Positions 1 to 7,178 of a stretch of DNA of 51,201 nt are shown in pieces (within the stretch, counting starts at the first letter, position 1; each line of letters starts with the position of its first letter). The notes below the pieces were generated by a model. That model saw only the letters and a list, made by a program, of their open reading frames with translations, made no database searches and had not been told where the DNA came from. Source of the DNA: CAZPBN01 sp964584935 (GTDB lineage Bacteria; Acidobacteriota; Aminicenantia; Aminicenantales; Aminicenantaceae). The position numbers were made by a program, and so were the translations under genes. The stretch covers positions 1 to 51,201 of the forward strand of contig CAZPBN010000018.1 of assembly GCA_964584935.1 (NCBI GenBank), given 5' to 3'.

Positions 1-552
1 GTTTTCCACTTTAAGATTTGATTAACTTAATGATTATAAATACGTTACGTTAAGATTTGATCAATTTTTGGGGGAACTTCTGTGAAGGGGCTCTATAACG
101 AAAAGTAAAAGAAGGGGTCACCCTTTTTGCTTATTTACAAAAAAGAAAATGCTTGACAATAAATTATAATGTGTATATATTAGTAATGAATTCAATTATG
201 TAATTATTACAATTAATGAGTTTTTTATGAATATCAAGAAAAAGAAATCTCGCTGCAACAGCTACCTCTTCAGGAACATTTGTTTTATAGACTTGAAATG
301 TAACAATATTTCTGCTACTCATTTAAATAATTCTCAGTTAAGTGATGAAGATAGTTTTCATAATTTCAGAAAAAATTTCAGTTTAAAGGGTATATTCACA
401 AACTGTTTTCAAAAAAATAAACTAATGAGTGAAGTTAAAATATTGAACATATCCGCTTTTTGTGATGATCCAAAAAAGCTGCTAGCGAATAAGCTTGTAT
501 TCCCAACTTTTTTCGAAATAAATCAATAAATAAAATATTTTAAGGAGGAAAA
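1..552. other. Leader region upstream of the peroxiredoxin gene
   Basis: No gene is confidently supported here. A weak hairpin with a following T-run lies near 113-129 (AAGGG / CCCTT) and could be the terminator of something upstream. A good promoter follows at 153-181. A 100-codon open frame at 227-529 (+) has no clear ribosome binding site, a skewed K/N/F/S composition and no family I recognise; a 52-codon frame at 164-322 (-) is equally unsupported. The stretch may be an untranslated leader or may hold a decayed gene. Confidence 0.4.
153..181 (+). promoter_or_regulatory. Sigma-70 type promoter upstream of the peroxiredoxin
   Basis: TTGACA at 153-158, a 17-base spacer and TATATT at 176-181 match the housekeeping -35/-10 pattern with ideal spacing. 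The start of transcription would be near 188, leaving a leader of about 365 bases before the peroxiredoxin start at 553. No gene is convincing in between. Confidence 0.6.
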
Positions 553-1209
553 ATGGAACATTTAAAAGAAGCGAAATCAATTCCTTTAATAGGGGAAAAA
601 TTTCCAGAGATGAAAGTACCGACCACTCACGGTGTAAAAAAAATCCCTGATGATTATGCTGGAAAATGGCTGTTATTGTTCAGTCATCCTGCTGATTTCA
701 CTCCCGTATGCACCTCTGAGTTCGTAGCGTTCGCAAAAAGGGAAGAACAGTTCCAAAAACTCAACACGGAATTACTTGGATTGTCTATTGACCAGCTTTT
801 TAGCCATATCAAATGGGTGGAATGGATCGAGAATGAACTCAAGGTTCCAATTCCATTCCCTATCATTGCCGATGACCAGGGAAAAATCGCCTCTAAGCTG
901 GGTATGGTTCACCCCGGCAAAGGAGCAAATACAGTCAGAGCTGTATTCATCATGGATGACAAAGGAATCATCAGATTGATTGTTTATTATCCCCAAGAAA
1001 TCGGTAGAAATATGGATGAATTCCTTCGAGCTCTGGAGGCCTTACAAACTGCTGACAAGAACAAAGTGGCTGTTCCTGCTAACTGGCCTAATAACGAGTT
1101 GATCAAAGACCGTGTCATTATCCCCCCTCCGACTGATGTAACCTCAGCCAAGGAAAGAAAAAAGAAGTTTGAGTGCTTTGACTGGTGGTTCTGCCACAAA
1201 AAGCTCTAA
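553..1209 (+). CDS. Peroxiredoxin, Prx6 family (archaeal thioredoxin-peroxidase type)
   Basis: Reduces hydrogen peroxide and organic peroxides through a reactive cysteine; expected in the cytoplasm. The peroxidatic motif PADFTPVCTSEF places the catalytic cysteine at C53 with the preceding Thr/Pro context of the family. Two further cysteines near the C-terminus, C208 and C214, sit where the archaeal Prx6-type enzymes carry their resolving pair, so this is probably a 2-Cys enzyme of that class and not a 1-Cys one. The length of 218 residues is normal for the family. A strong ribosome binding site (AAGGAGG) lies just before ATG 553. The gene appears monocistronic: the next gene downstream is on the other strand. 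The reductant partner is not in the window. Confidence 0.93.
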   Translation: MEHLKEAKSIPLIGEKFPEMKVPTTHGVKKIPDDYAGKWLLLFSHPADFTPVCTSEFVAFAKREEQFQKLNTELLGLSIDQLFSHIKWVEWIENELKVPIPFPIIADDQGKIASKLGMVHPGKGANTVRAVFIMDDKGIIRLIVYYPQEIGRNMDEFLRALEALQTADKNKVAVPANWPNNELIKDRVIIPPPTDVTSAKERKKKFECFDWWFCHKKL

Positions 1210-1452
1210 AATAAGCATTTCAAGCATCTGAAAACCAAACATTGCAAATCTAAACCAAAGCTTTGGTGAAAGACTTCCCCTCCCCGAAATCAAAAAATCA
1301 TACAGACACGAATTCCACAATGCATTATTCAGAAAACCCAGAGCTTATTCCTCTGACCATGAATTTCTTTATATCATGAAGAAATTATCAAAACAGATAA
1401 ACCTTTTTCCCGAAGAATTGTTGATTTATTTATCAATTTGATTCTCTTTATT

Positions 1453-2228
1453 TTACTTTAATCCAGGTAAAATACGGTTATAGCCCGAGCGGCTGACCGG
1501 AAGAGTTTTTCCTGTTTTTAACACGGCTATCTTGCTGTCCTTGGAATATGGCTCGATCTTACTTAAATAATTGATATTGAGAATATAAGAACGGTGGATG
1601 CGGTAAAAGCATTGAGGGTCAAGCCGTTTCTCTAGATTTGACAGGGTACCGCTTTTCAGATAGGAACTATTTTTTGTATGGATGGAAACATAATCATCCT
1701 GGGCTTCAATATAGATAATATCCTCGGCTTGAATGACAAAAATGTCTGATCTGTCTTTTATTAGTATTCTTTGAACCGGTTTGTTATTCCATTGATACTC
1801 TGAAAGTAATTTTTCCACCGATTGAACAGATTTTCTATGGAATCTATCCTTTATTTTCTCCATTGTCTTTTGCAGCCTCTCCGGACTTACCGGTTTCAAT
1901 AGATAATCCAGGGCATGGGTTTCAAAAGCTTTCAAGGCATATTCATCATAAGCAGTAACAAATACAATATAGGGAGTATCTGCTTCCAGCAGTTCCAAAA
2001 CATCAAATCCATTCAGTTTTGGCATCTGTATATCAAGAAAAACAATATCCGGTTTCTTTTCTTTAACCGTTTTAACAGCTTCAAATCCATTGGAACACTC
2101 TCCGACAACTTATTGATATGAATGGATTTGCATACAAACCATAGAGAAACACATATAAAAAGCTCCACTATCATAGGAGGCCCAATGAGCACTCGGCTAT
2201 CCAATAAAATTCTTACTTTTTTTTCCAT
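1453..2228 (-). pseudogene. Broken LytTR-family response regulator
   Basis: The 3' part reads as a response regulator: the frame on the minus strand from about 2110 gives VVGECSNGFEAV, then the phospho-acceptor strand IVFLDIQMPKLNG, the conserved VTAYDEYALKAF and LLKP, and a C-terminal LytTR DNA-binding domain (IYIEAQDDYVSIHT, FYRIHRSYILN). The usual receiver N-terminus with its acidic pair is missing. Instead a well-placed start (ATG 2228 with AAGGAG 7 bases upstream) begins MEKKVRILLDSRVLIG followed by a hydrophobic segment, in a different frame, and the regulator frame has a TAA directly before VVGECS. The simplest reading is a deletion that joined the first codons of an upstream gene, perhaps the sensor kinase, out of frame to the regulator. 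A shorter product from ATG 2025 would lack the phosphorylated aspartate. Confidence 0.75.
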
Positions 2229-2385
2229 TTCAAACTCCTTAAATTTTATTTTGAACATTTGTCATTTCATGCTTGAGGTTACACAGAATGAACAAAGAGA
2301 GAAACCAATTTTCGGTGAAGCCTCCTTTTATACCGATGAATGACGAATATGACTAGTTTTATTTTACAAATCCTTTCCACGCAAT

Positions 2386-2460
2386 CAACGCAACTAACAC
2401 GATAAACGCATCAAACGCAATTAACGCTTTTGGGAACGGGCCCTACAGAACACAATAAAC
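2386..2460. repeat. Degenerate GCGTTNNTT nonamer repeats plus a GGGCCCTACAGAACAC block
   Basis: The bases from about 2386 to 2430 repeat AACGCAACT / AACGCATCA / AACGCAATT units with a 9-base period (minus-strand sense GCGTTNNTT). They are followed at about 2440 by GGGCCCTACAGAACAC, a block that recurs near 10350 and, with one change, near 46810. No coding potential is seen. Confidence 0.6.
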
Positions 2461-2462
2461 AA

Positions 2463-2491
2463 TTGACCTAAAATATATGCCGTGTTATAAA
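2463..2491 (+). promoter_or_regulatory. Promoter of the shikimate operon
   Basis: TTGACC at 2463-2468, a 17-base spacer and TATAAA at 2486-2491 give a near-consensus housekeeping promoter about 50 bases ahead of aroB. It directly follows the repeat block, so the repeats lie outside the leader. Confidence 0.6.
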
Positions 2492-2540
2492 CTAATGAGA
2501 AATTTCAACCTGCCCTATCAGGCAATATGGAGATTTTTGA

Positions 2541-3578
2541 TTGAAAAAGGTGGAATTAAACGCTTCGAACGGAAACAGCCTGATTATCATCGGAGAATCC
2601 CTGAAAAATTTCCCTCATTATATTAAATCCCAAAAAACCGTTGTCATCACTGATCATCGAGTGCGTCAACTCTATGGCTCCCTTTTTTCTCAATTCCCTA
2701 CGATTGAGATTGGAACCGGAGAACAAATAAAAAGTATCGAAACCGTTGAAAAAATTATCAACCGTTTTTTAGAATTGGAGCTCGACCGGTCATCATTCGT
2801 GGTTGGTTTAGGAGGGGGAATTGTCTGTGACCTCACTGGCTTTGTCTCTTCCGTTTATATGCGGGGTCTTTCCTTTGGATTCGTACCTACCACATTGCTG
2901 GCTCAAGCAGATGCGTCCATAGGTGGAAAAAATGGAATCAATTTCCAGAATTACAAAAACATCTTAGGTGTATTCAACCATCCAAAATTCATTCTGTGTG
3001 ACCCGAAACTTCTGAAAACCTTACCCAAAGACGAACTTCTCTGGGGAATCGCAGAAATTATAAAACATGCATTGATCAAGAGCCCGTCTTTCTTCAATTA
3101 TCTTGAAAACAATTGGAATTCTTTGCTTACTTTAAATACCGCTCATATCGAAAAAGCCCTATTCCAATCAATTGAAATCAAAGCCCAAGTTGTTTCCTTT
3201 GATGCTCTGGAAGCAGGGGAAAGAAGAAAACTGAATTTTGGGCACACTTTCGGACATGCCTTAGAAAAACTCATTTCGATTCCTCACGGAAAAGCAGTGA
3301 GTATAGGTATGATGGCATCAGCCAGAATCTCTAAAACACTGGGAATGCTTTCCTCAAGTGAACTGAATAGAATTCAATCTCTTCTGCTCAACTTGAAGCT
3401 TCCGGTTGACCTTCCGGTTAATAGGGAAGCCCTGCTGGATATCATAAAAAAAGATAAAAAACGCCAGGATAAAGAGATTTATTTTGTTTTTCTCCAAGGA
3501 ATCGGAAACGCACAAGCAAAAAAAATATCCTATAAAGAACTTGAGGCTTATCTTCATGACATCTATAAACAAATCTGA
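2541..3578 (+). CDS. aroB: 3-dehydroquinate synthase
   Basis: Second step of the shikimate pathway: converts DAHP to 3-dehydroquinate with NAD and a divalent metal, in the cytoplasm. Family motifs are clear: the NAD-binding GLGGGIVCDLTGF around residues 89-101, PTTLLAQADASIGGKNGIN at 116-134, AEIIKH near 171, and NFGHTFGHALE near 232. E172, H235 and H249 are the likely metal ligands by family pattern. Length 345 is normal. The start is TTG at 2541 with GGAG eight bases upstream. It is the first gene of an operon whose members overlap (the next start, 3556, lies inside this gene), suggesting translational coupling. Confidence 0.96.
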   Translation: MKKVELNASNGNSLIIIGESLKNFPHYIKSQKTVVITDHRVRQLYGSLFSQFPTIEIGTGEQIKSIETVEKIINRFLELELDRSSFVVGLGGGIVCDLTGFVSSVYMRGLSFGFVPTTLLAQADASIGGKNGINFQNYKNILGVFNHPKFILCDPKLLKTLPKDELLWGIAEIIKHALIKSPSFFNYLENNWNSLLTLNTAHIEKALFQSIEIKAQVVSFDALEAGERRKLNFGHTFGHALEKLISIPHGKAVSIGMMASARISKTLGMLSSSELNRIQSLLLNLKLPVDLPVNREALLDIIKKDKKRQDKEIYFVFLQGIGNAQAKKISYKELEAYLHDIYKQI

Positions 3579-4878
3579 ACAAAAATTATTTGCTGTCTTT
3601 GGAAATCCCATCATTCATAGTTTGAGCCCCAATATATTTTATTACCTGTTTGAACAGTATAAAATCAACGCTGACTATCTCCGCATAACCGCAGAAACAA
3701 AGGAAGATATTCTGAAAACTGCAGCTTCCTTGAAATTGGATGGGTTCAATATCACTTCTCCCTTCAAACAATCCCTACTAGAACTTTTAGATAGTATGGA
3801 CAAACCCAGCCAGAGCATAGGAGCTGTCAATACAGTTATGGTCAAGAACGGACAGCTCCATGGTTACAATACAGATTATCTGGGAGTTATCAACACCTTG
3901 AAACATCACCGAATCAAAGTGGAAAACGCCCGGGCAGCAATTCTGGGAGCTGGCGGTGCTGCACGAGCAGCTGCTTACGGACTGCTTCAATCCAAAGCAA
4001 GTCATGTGACTTTATTGAACAGAACCGAAGAAAGAGCAAGAACAGCAGCTCAGAAACTGGGATGCTCACACGCTCCCTTATCAAAAGCTAAAGAAATACT
4101 AAACAACAGTCATATCGTGATTTCCTGTCTTCCTTCCATTTCCAGGGATATAAAAACGGATGATCTAGGAGTTCCATGCACTGTTATGGATGCCAACTAC
4201 AGGAATCCTTCCCTGTTTAAGGATTCAACAGAAAAAGGCTATTTTTACATTGACGGCAGGGAATGGCTCATAAATCAAGCTCTTCCTGCCTTTCAATTGT
4301 TCACAGGATTCCCATTGAAAAACAGCCTCTATCATAATATCAAAAAAGAAATTTTCGGTGACTCAAAATATCAAAAATCCAATTTGGCTCTCATCGGCTT
4401 TATGGGAAGCGGGAAAACAACAGTCGGAAAACTCCTTTCGGAAATGACTGGTTACAAATTCTTGGATATAGACAAGGAAATTGAACAGTATTCCAGCACA
4501 AAGATTTCTGATATTTTTAAAAACAAAGGTGAACAAGAATTCAGAAAACTGGAAAAACAAATGATAGCCAAACACATTCCATCTTCAAACAAAACCATTT
4601 TTTCATTAGGGGGAGGCTCTCCTATGGACAAAACAAACTTCCATACCATCAAACAGAATTGCACCTCTATATGGCTCTGGATATCCTATTCCCAGGCTGT
4701 CAAGCGGATCGACATTGGCTCCCGTCCGCTAATTGATCAAAAAAGTCCTGAAGAAAGCGCAAAAAATATTCTAGCAGAACGAATACCCTATTACGCCTGC
4801 CTTTCCGATTTGGTCATCGACACTGAAACAGGAAAGGCAGTAAAAATTGCGGAGAGGATTAAAAATGAAGCAGGTTAA
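3556..4878 (+). CDS. aroEK: Fused shikimate dehydrogenase - shikimate kinase
   Basis: One 440-residue polypeptide carries two consecutive shikimate-pathway enzymes. Residues about 10-265 are AroE (3-dehydroshikimate to shikimate, NADPH): FNITSPFK with catalytic K71, GAVNTV, YNTD with D107, and the NADP loop GAGGAARA at 131-138. Residues about 275-440 are AroK: P-loop GFMGSGKTT at 281-289, the DID metal/shikimate motif at 304-306, R330 in GEQEFRKLE, GGG at 352-354 and the lid arginine of SRPL. Both sets of catalytic residues look intact, and the order in the chain follows the pathway. ATG 3556 was chosen over an in-frame start at 3484 because GAGG lies nine bases upstream and the longer form adds residues foreign to AroE. 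It overlaps aroB by 23 bases and aroA by 14. Confidence 0.93.
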   Translation: MTSINKSEQKLFAVFGNPIIHSLSPNIFYYLFEQYKINADYLRITAETKEDILKTAASLKLDGFNITSPFKQSLLELLDSMDKPSQSIGAVNTVMVKNGQLHGYNTDYLGVINTLKHHRIKVENARAAILGAGGAARAAAYGLLQSKASHVTLLNRTEERARTAAQKLGCSHAPLSKAKEILNNSHIVISCLPSISRDIKTDDLGVPCTVMDANYRNPSLFKDSTEKGYFYIDGREWLINQALPAFQLFTGFPLKNSLYHNIKKEIFGDSKYQKSNLALIGFMGSGKTTVGKLLSEMTGYKFLDIDKEIEQYSSTKISDIFKNKGEQEFRKLEKQMIAKHIPSSNKTIFSLGGGSPMDKTNFHTIKQNCTSIWLWISYSQAVKRIDIGSRPLIDQKSPEESAKNILAERIPYYACLSDLVIDTETGKAVKIAERIKNEAG

Positions 4879-6112
4879 ACCGTCAGAAATCAATGGAGTC
4901 CTTTCTGCCCCTTCGTCAAAAAGCATGATGATAAGGGCAGCCGCTGCTTCGCTTTTGTGTGAGGAAACCTCCCAAATCATTAATCCTTCTCATTGTGACG
5001 ACTGTTTAGCCGCTCTTCATATCATCAAAACTCTGGGCGCTTCTGCAAAAAAGAGAAACAATCAAATCTTGATTAAAGGAGGAATGGATTTTAAGAATCA
5101 TCACATTGACTGCATGGAGTCAGGCTTGTGCATGCGCTTGTTTGCTCCTATAGCAGCGCTGTCAAACCGGGAAATTTGGATAAGCGGACAAAAATCTCTC
5201 ACTAAAAGACCGATGGATATCGTCGAAGAACCTCTCAGGACGCTGGGAGCCTCCTGTTTCACTCATAATGGTTTCCCCCCCATCCAAGTGAAAGGTCCAA
5301 TGAGCGGAGGTAAGGTCAATGTCGATGGTTCTTTGAGCTCCCAATTTCTTTCCGGTTTGCTCATGGCACTCCCCCTCTGCAAACAAGACTCTGAGGTCAA
5401 AGTCTCCAATCTGAAAAGCAAGCCCTATGTTGAGATGACCATTGCTCTTCTCAAACAGTTTGGTATAAAAATACATTCCAGCCAAGACCTTAGTTATTTT
5501 TTTATCCCGGGAAATCAGAAATATATAAAAACACGCTATACTGTGGAAGGAGACTGGTCTGGAGCCGCTTTTCTCCTGACAGCAGGAGCTTTAAAGGGGA
5601 CAATCACAGTCAAAAACATCGACCAAGATTCTTATCAAGCGGATAAAAAAATCCTGGAAGCGCTGACATCCCTGGGAGCCAAAGTATCCCTATTTCCGGA
5701 ACAAATCCATGTGCAAAAAAACCGTCTGGATCCCTTTGAGTTTGATGCCACAGAATGCCCAGATCTATTCCCTCCTCTTGTTGCCCTGGCAAGCTGCTGT
5801 AAAGGCTGCAGTATTCTAACCGGAGTGCACCGGTTGAGACATAAAGAAAGCAACCGGGCAGCATCCCTTTCTTCTGAATTCAATAAAATCGGAGTCAGCG
5901 TCTCAATCAAGGAAAACAGGATGGAAATAAAGGGATCCCCTTTCAAAGGAGGAACCATTGATTCCCACAACGACCACAGAATCGCCATGGCAGGAGCTGT
6001 TGCCGGGCTGGCATCCCAGCAAGGTGTCAAGATAAAAAACTGGCAGGTTGTTTCTAAATCGTATCCTGAATTTTTTAAAGATTTAAAATTGATTGGAGGA
6101 AAAGTTACATGA
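4865..6112 (+). CDS. aroA: 3-phosphoshikimate 1-carboxyvinyltransferase (EPSP synthase)
   Basis: Transfers enolpyruvyl from PEP to shikimate-3-phosphate. Of its 415 residues, the N-terminal APSSKSMMIRA carries the K19-S20-R24 substrate-binding trio; SSQFLSGLLMALPL, the catalytic-aspartate strand CPDLFPPL, the LRHKESNR segment (commonly LRxKESDR) and NDHRIAMA follow in the usual order. The start at ATG 4865 has GGAGAGGA seven bases upstream; an in-frame TTG at 4847 is less likely. It overlaps the end of aroEK and its stop codon overlaps the aroC start, so the operon is probably translated as a coupled unit. Confidence 0.95.
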   Translation: MKQVKPSEINGVLSAPSSKSMMIRAAAASLLCEETSQIINPSHCDDCLAALHIIKTLGASAKKRNNQILIKGGMDFKNHHIDCMESGLCMRLFAPIAALSNREIWISGQKSLTKRPMDIVEEPLRTLGASCFTHNGFPPIQVKGPMSGGKVNVDGSLSSQFLSGLLMALPLCKQDSEVKVSNLKSKPYVEMTIALLKQFGIKIHSSQDLSYFFIPGNQKYIKTRYTVEGDWSGAAFLLTAGALKGTITVKNIDQDSYQADKKILEALTSLGAKVSLFPEQIHVQKNRLDPFEFDATECPDLFPPLVALASCCKGCSILTGVHRLRHKESNRAASLSSEFNKIGVSVSIKENRMEIKGSPFKGGTIDSHNDHRIAMAGAVAGLASQQGVKIKNWQVVSKSYPEFFKDLKLIGGKVT

Positions 6113-7116
6113 ATTCCTTTGGAAGACTATTTCGAATAAGTATCTTTGGTGAGTCTCATGGAGACAGCATTGGAATCACAATTGACGGGTGTCCCGCTGG
6201 GATCAACTTGACAGTTAAAGATTTTTCCCGTGATATGAAGCGAAGGCAGCCCAAAAACAAAGGAACAACCAGGCGTAAGGAATCGGATATCCCTCAAATC
6301 CTTTCCGGTTTGTTCAATAATAAAACAACGGGTGCCCCTCTCACCATTATGTTCAAAAATAAAGATGTCCGCTCCCAAGACTATCTTTCTATCAAAAATC
6401 TTCCTAGGCCCGGACACGCCGACTTTACCGCCTTCAGCAAATATGGAGGCTTCCATGATTTCAGAGGAAGCGGTCATTTTTCAGGCAGATTGACAGCTTG
6501 TTTAGTGGCAGCCGGTGTTGTCGCAAAAAAATTAATCCATCCTCTTACTGTCAAGGCTCAGCTCATCGAGGCAGGAGGCAGTCAAAATATAACCAAAGCA
6601 GTCAACTCAGCCATTGAATTGGATGACTCCATAGGAGGTATTGTGGAATGCACCACTTCCCGACTTCCTGCCGGTCTCGGAGAACCATTTTTTGATTCGG
6701 TTGAATCCTATATAAGCCATCTGGCTTTTGCTATCCCCGGAATCAAAGCCATTGAATTTGGCTCGGGGTTTGCCTGCAGCCGTATGCTGGGAAGCGAATG
6801 CAACGATATCATAATCAATAAAAACGGAAAAACCAGAACAAATCATAACGGAGGAATCAATGGCGGAATCACCAACAGTAATGAGATCATCTTCCGGGTG
6901 GCGGTTAAACCCCCTTCCAGCATTCCAAAAGAACAGGAAACCATCAATCTATCCACCGGAAAAAAAGCTGTTGTTTCTGCTAAAGGAAGACATGATGTGT
7001 GCATTGCCCTCAGACTTCCGGTTATTCTGGAAGCCGTCACAGCCATAGCACTTGCTGATTTGAGTCTCTTGGAACAAATGACCCCGCGGGTGAACAAGAC
7101 AGAAAAAGACAGCTAA
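6109..7116 (+). CDS. aroC: Chorismate synthase
   Basis: Last common step to aromatic amino acids: anti-elimination of phosphate from EPSP, needing reduced FMN. Motifs: FGESHGDSIG (residues 13-22, H17), the PRPGHADF and RGSGHFSGRLTA stretches that line the FMN site, and GRHDVCIALRLPVILEA near the C-terminus. Length 335 is on the short side for the family but all signature blocks are present. The start ATG overlaps the aroA stop (ATGA). It ends the operon; DAHP synthase, dehydroquinase and chorismate mutase are not in this window. Confidence 0.95.
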   Translation: MNSFGRLFRISIFGESHGDSIGITIDGCPAGINLTVKDFSRDMKRRQPKNKGTTRRKESDIPQILSGLFNNKTTGAPLTIMFKNKDVRSQDYLSIKNLPRPGHADFTAFSKYGGFHDFRGSGHFSGRLTACLVAAGVVAKKLIHPLTVKAQLIEAGGSQNITKAVNSAIELDDSIGGIVECTTSRLPAGLGEPFFDSVESYISHLAFAIPGIKAIEFGSGFACSRMLGSECNDIIINKNGKTRTNHNGGINGGITNSNEIIFRVAVKPPSSIPKEQETINLSTGKKAVVSAKGRHDVCIALRLPVILEAVTAIALADLSLLEQMTPRVNKTEKDS

Positions 7117-7178
7117 ACCTGAAATCCAGGGATACCCTAACCAAATATCTTACACCGGATAAAAAGTGGGATAAAAGC

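Noticed and set aside
164..322. 52-codon minus-strand frame with a protein-like look (QVYKTNVPEEVAVAARFLF)
   Set aside because: No ribosome binding site and it runs across the clear plus-strand promoter; too short to judge.
227..529. 100-codon open frame before the peroxiredoxin
   Set aside because: No ribosome binding site, skewed composition, no family resemblance. It may still be a remnant.
5364..5380. TGGCACTCCCCCTCTGC within aroA
   Set aside because: Lacks the TTGC element at the right spacing and lies inside a gene.
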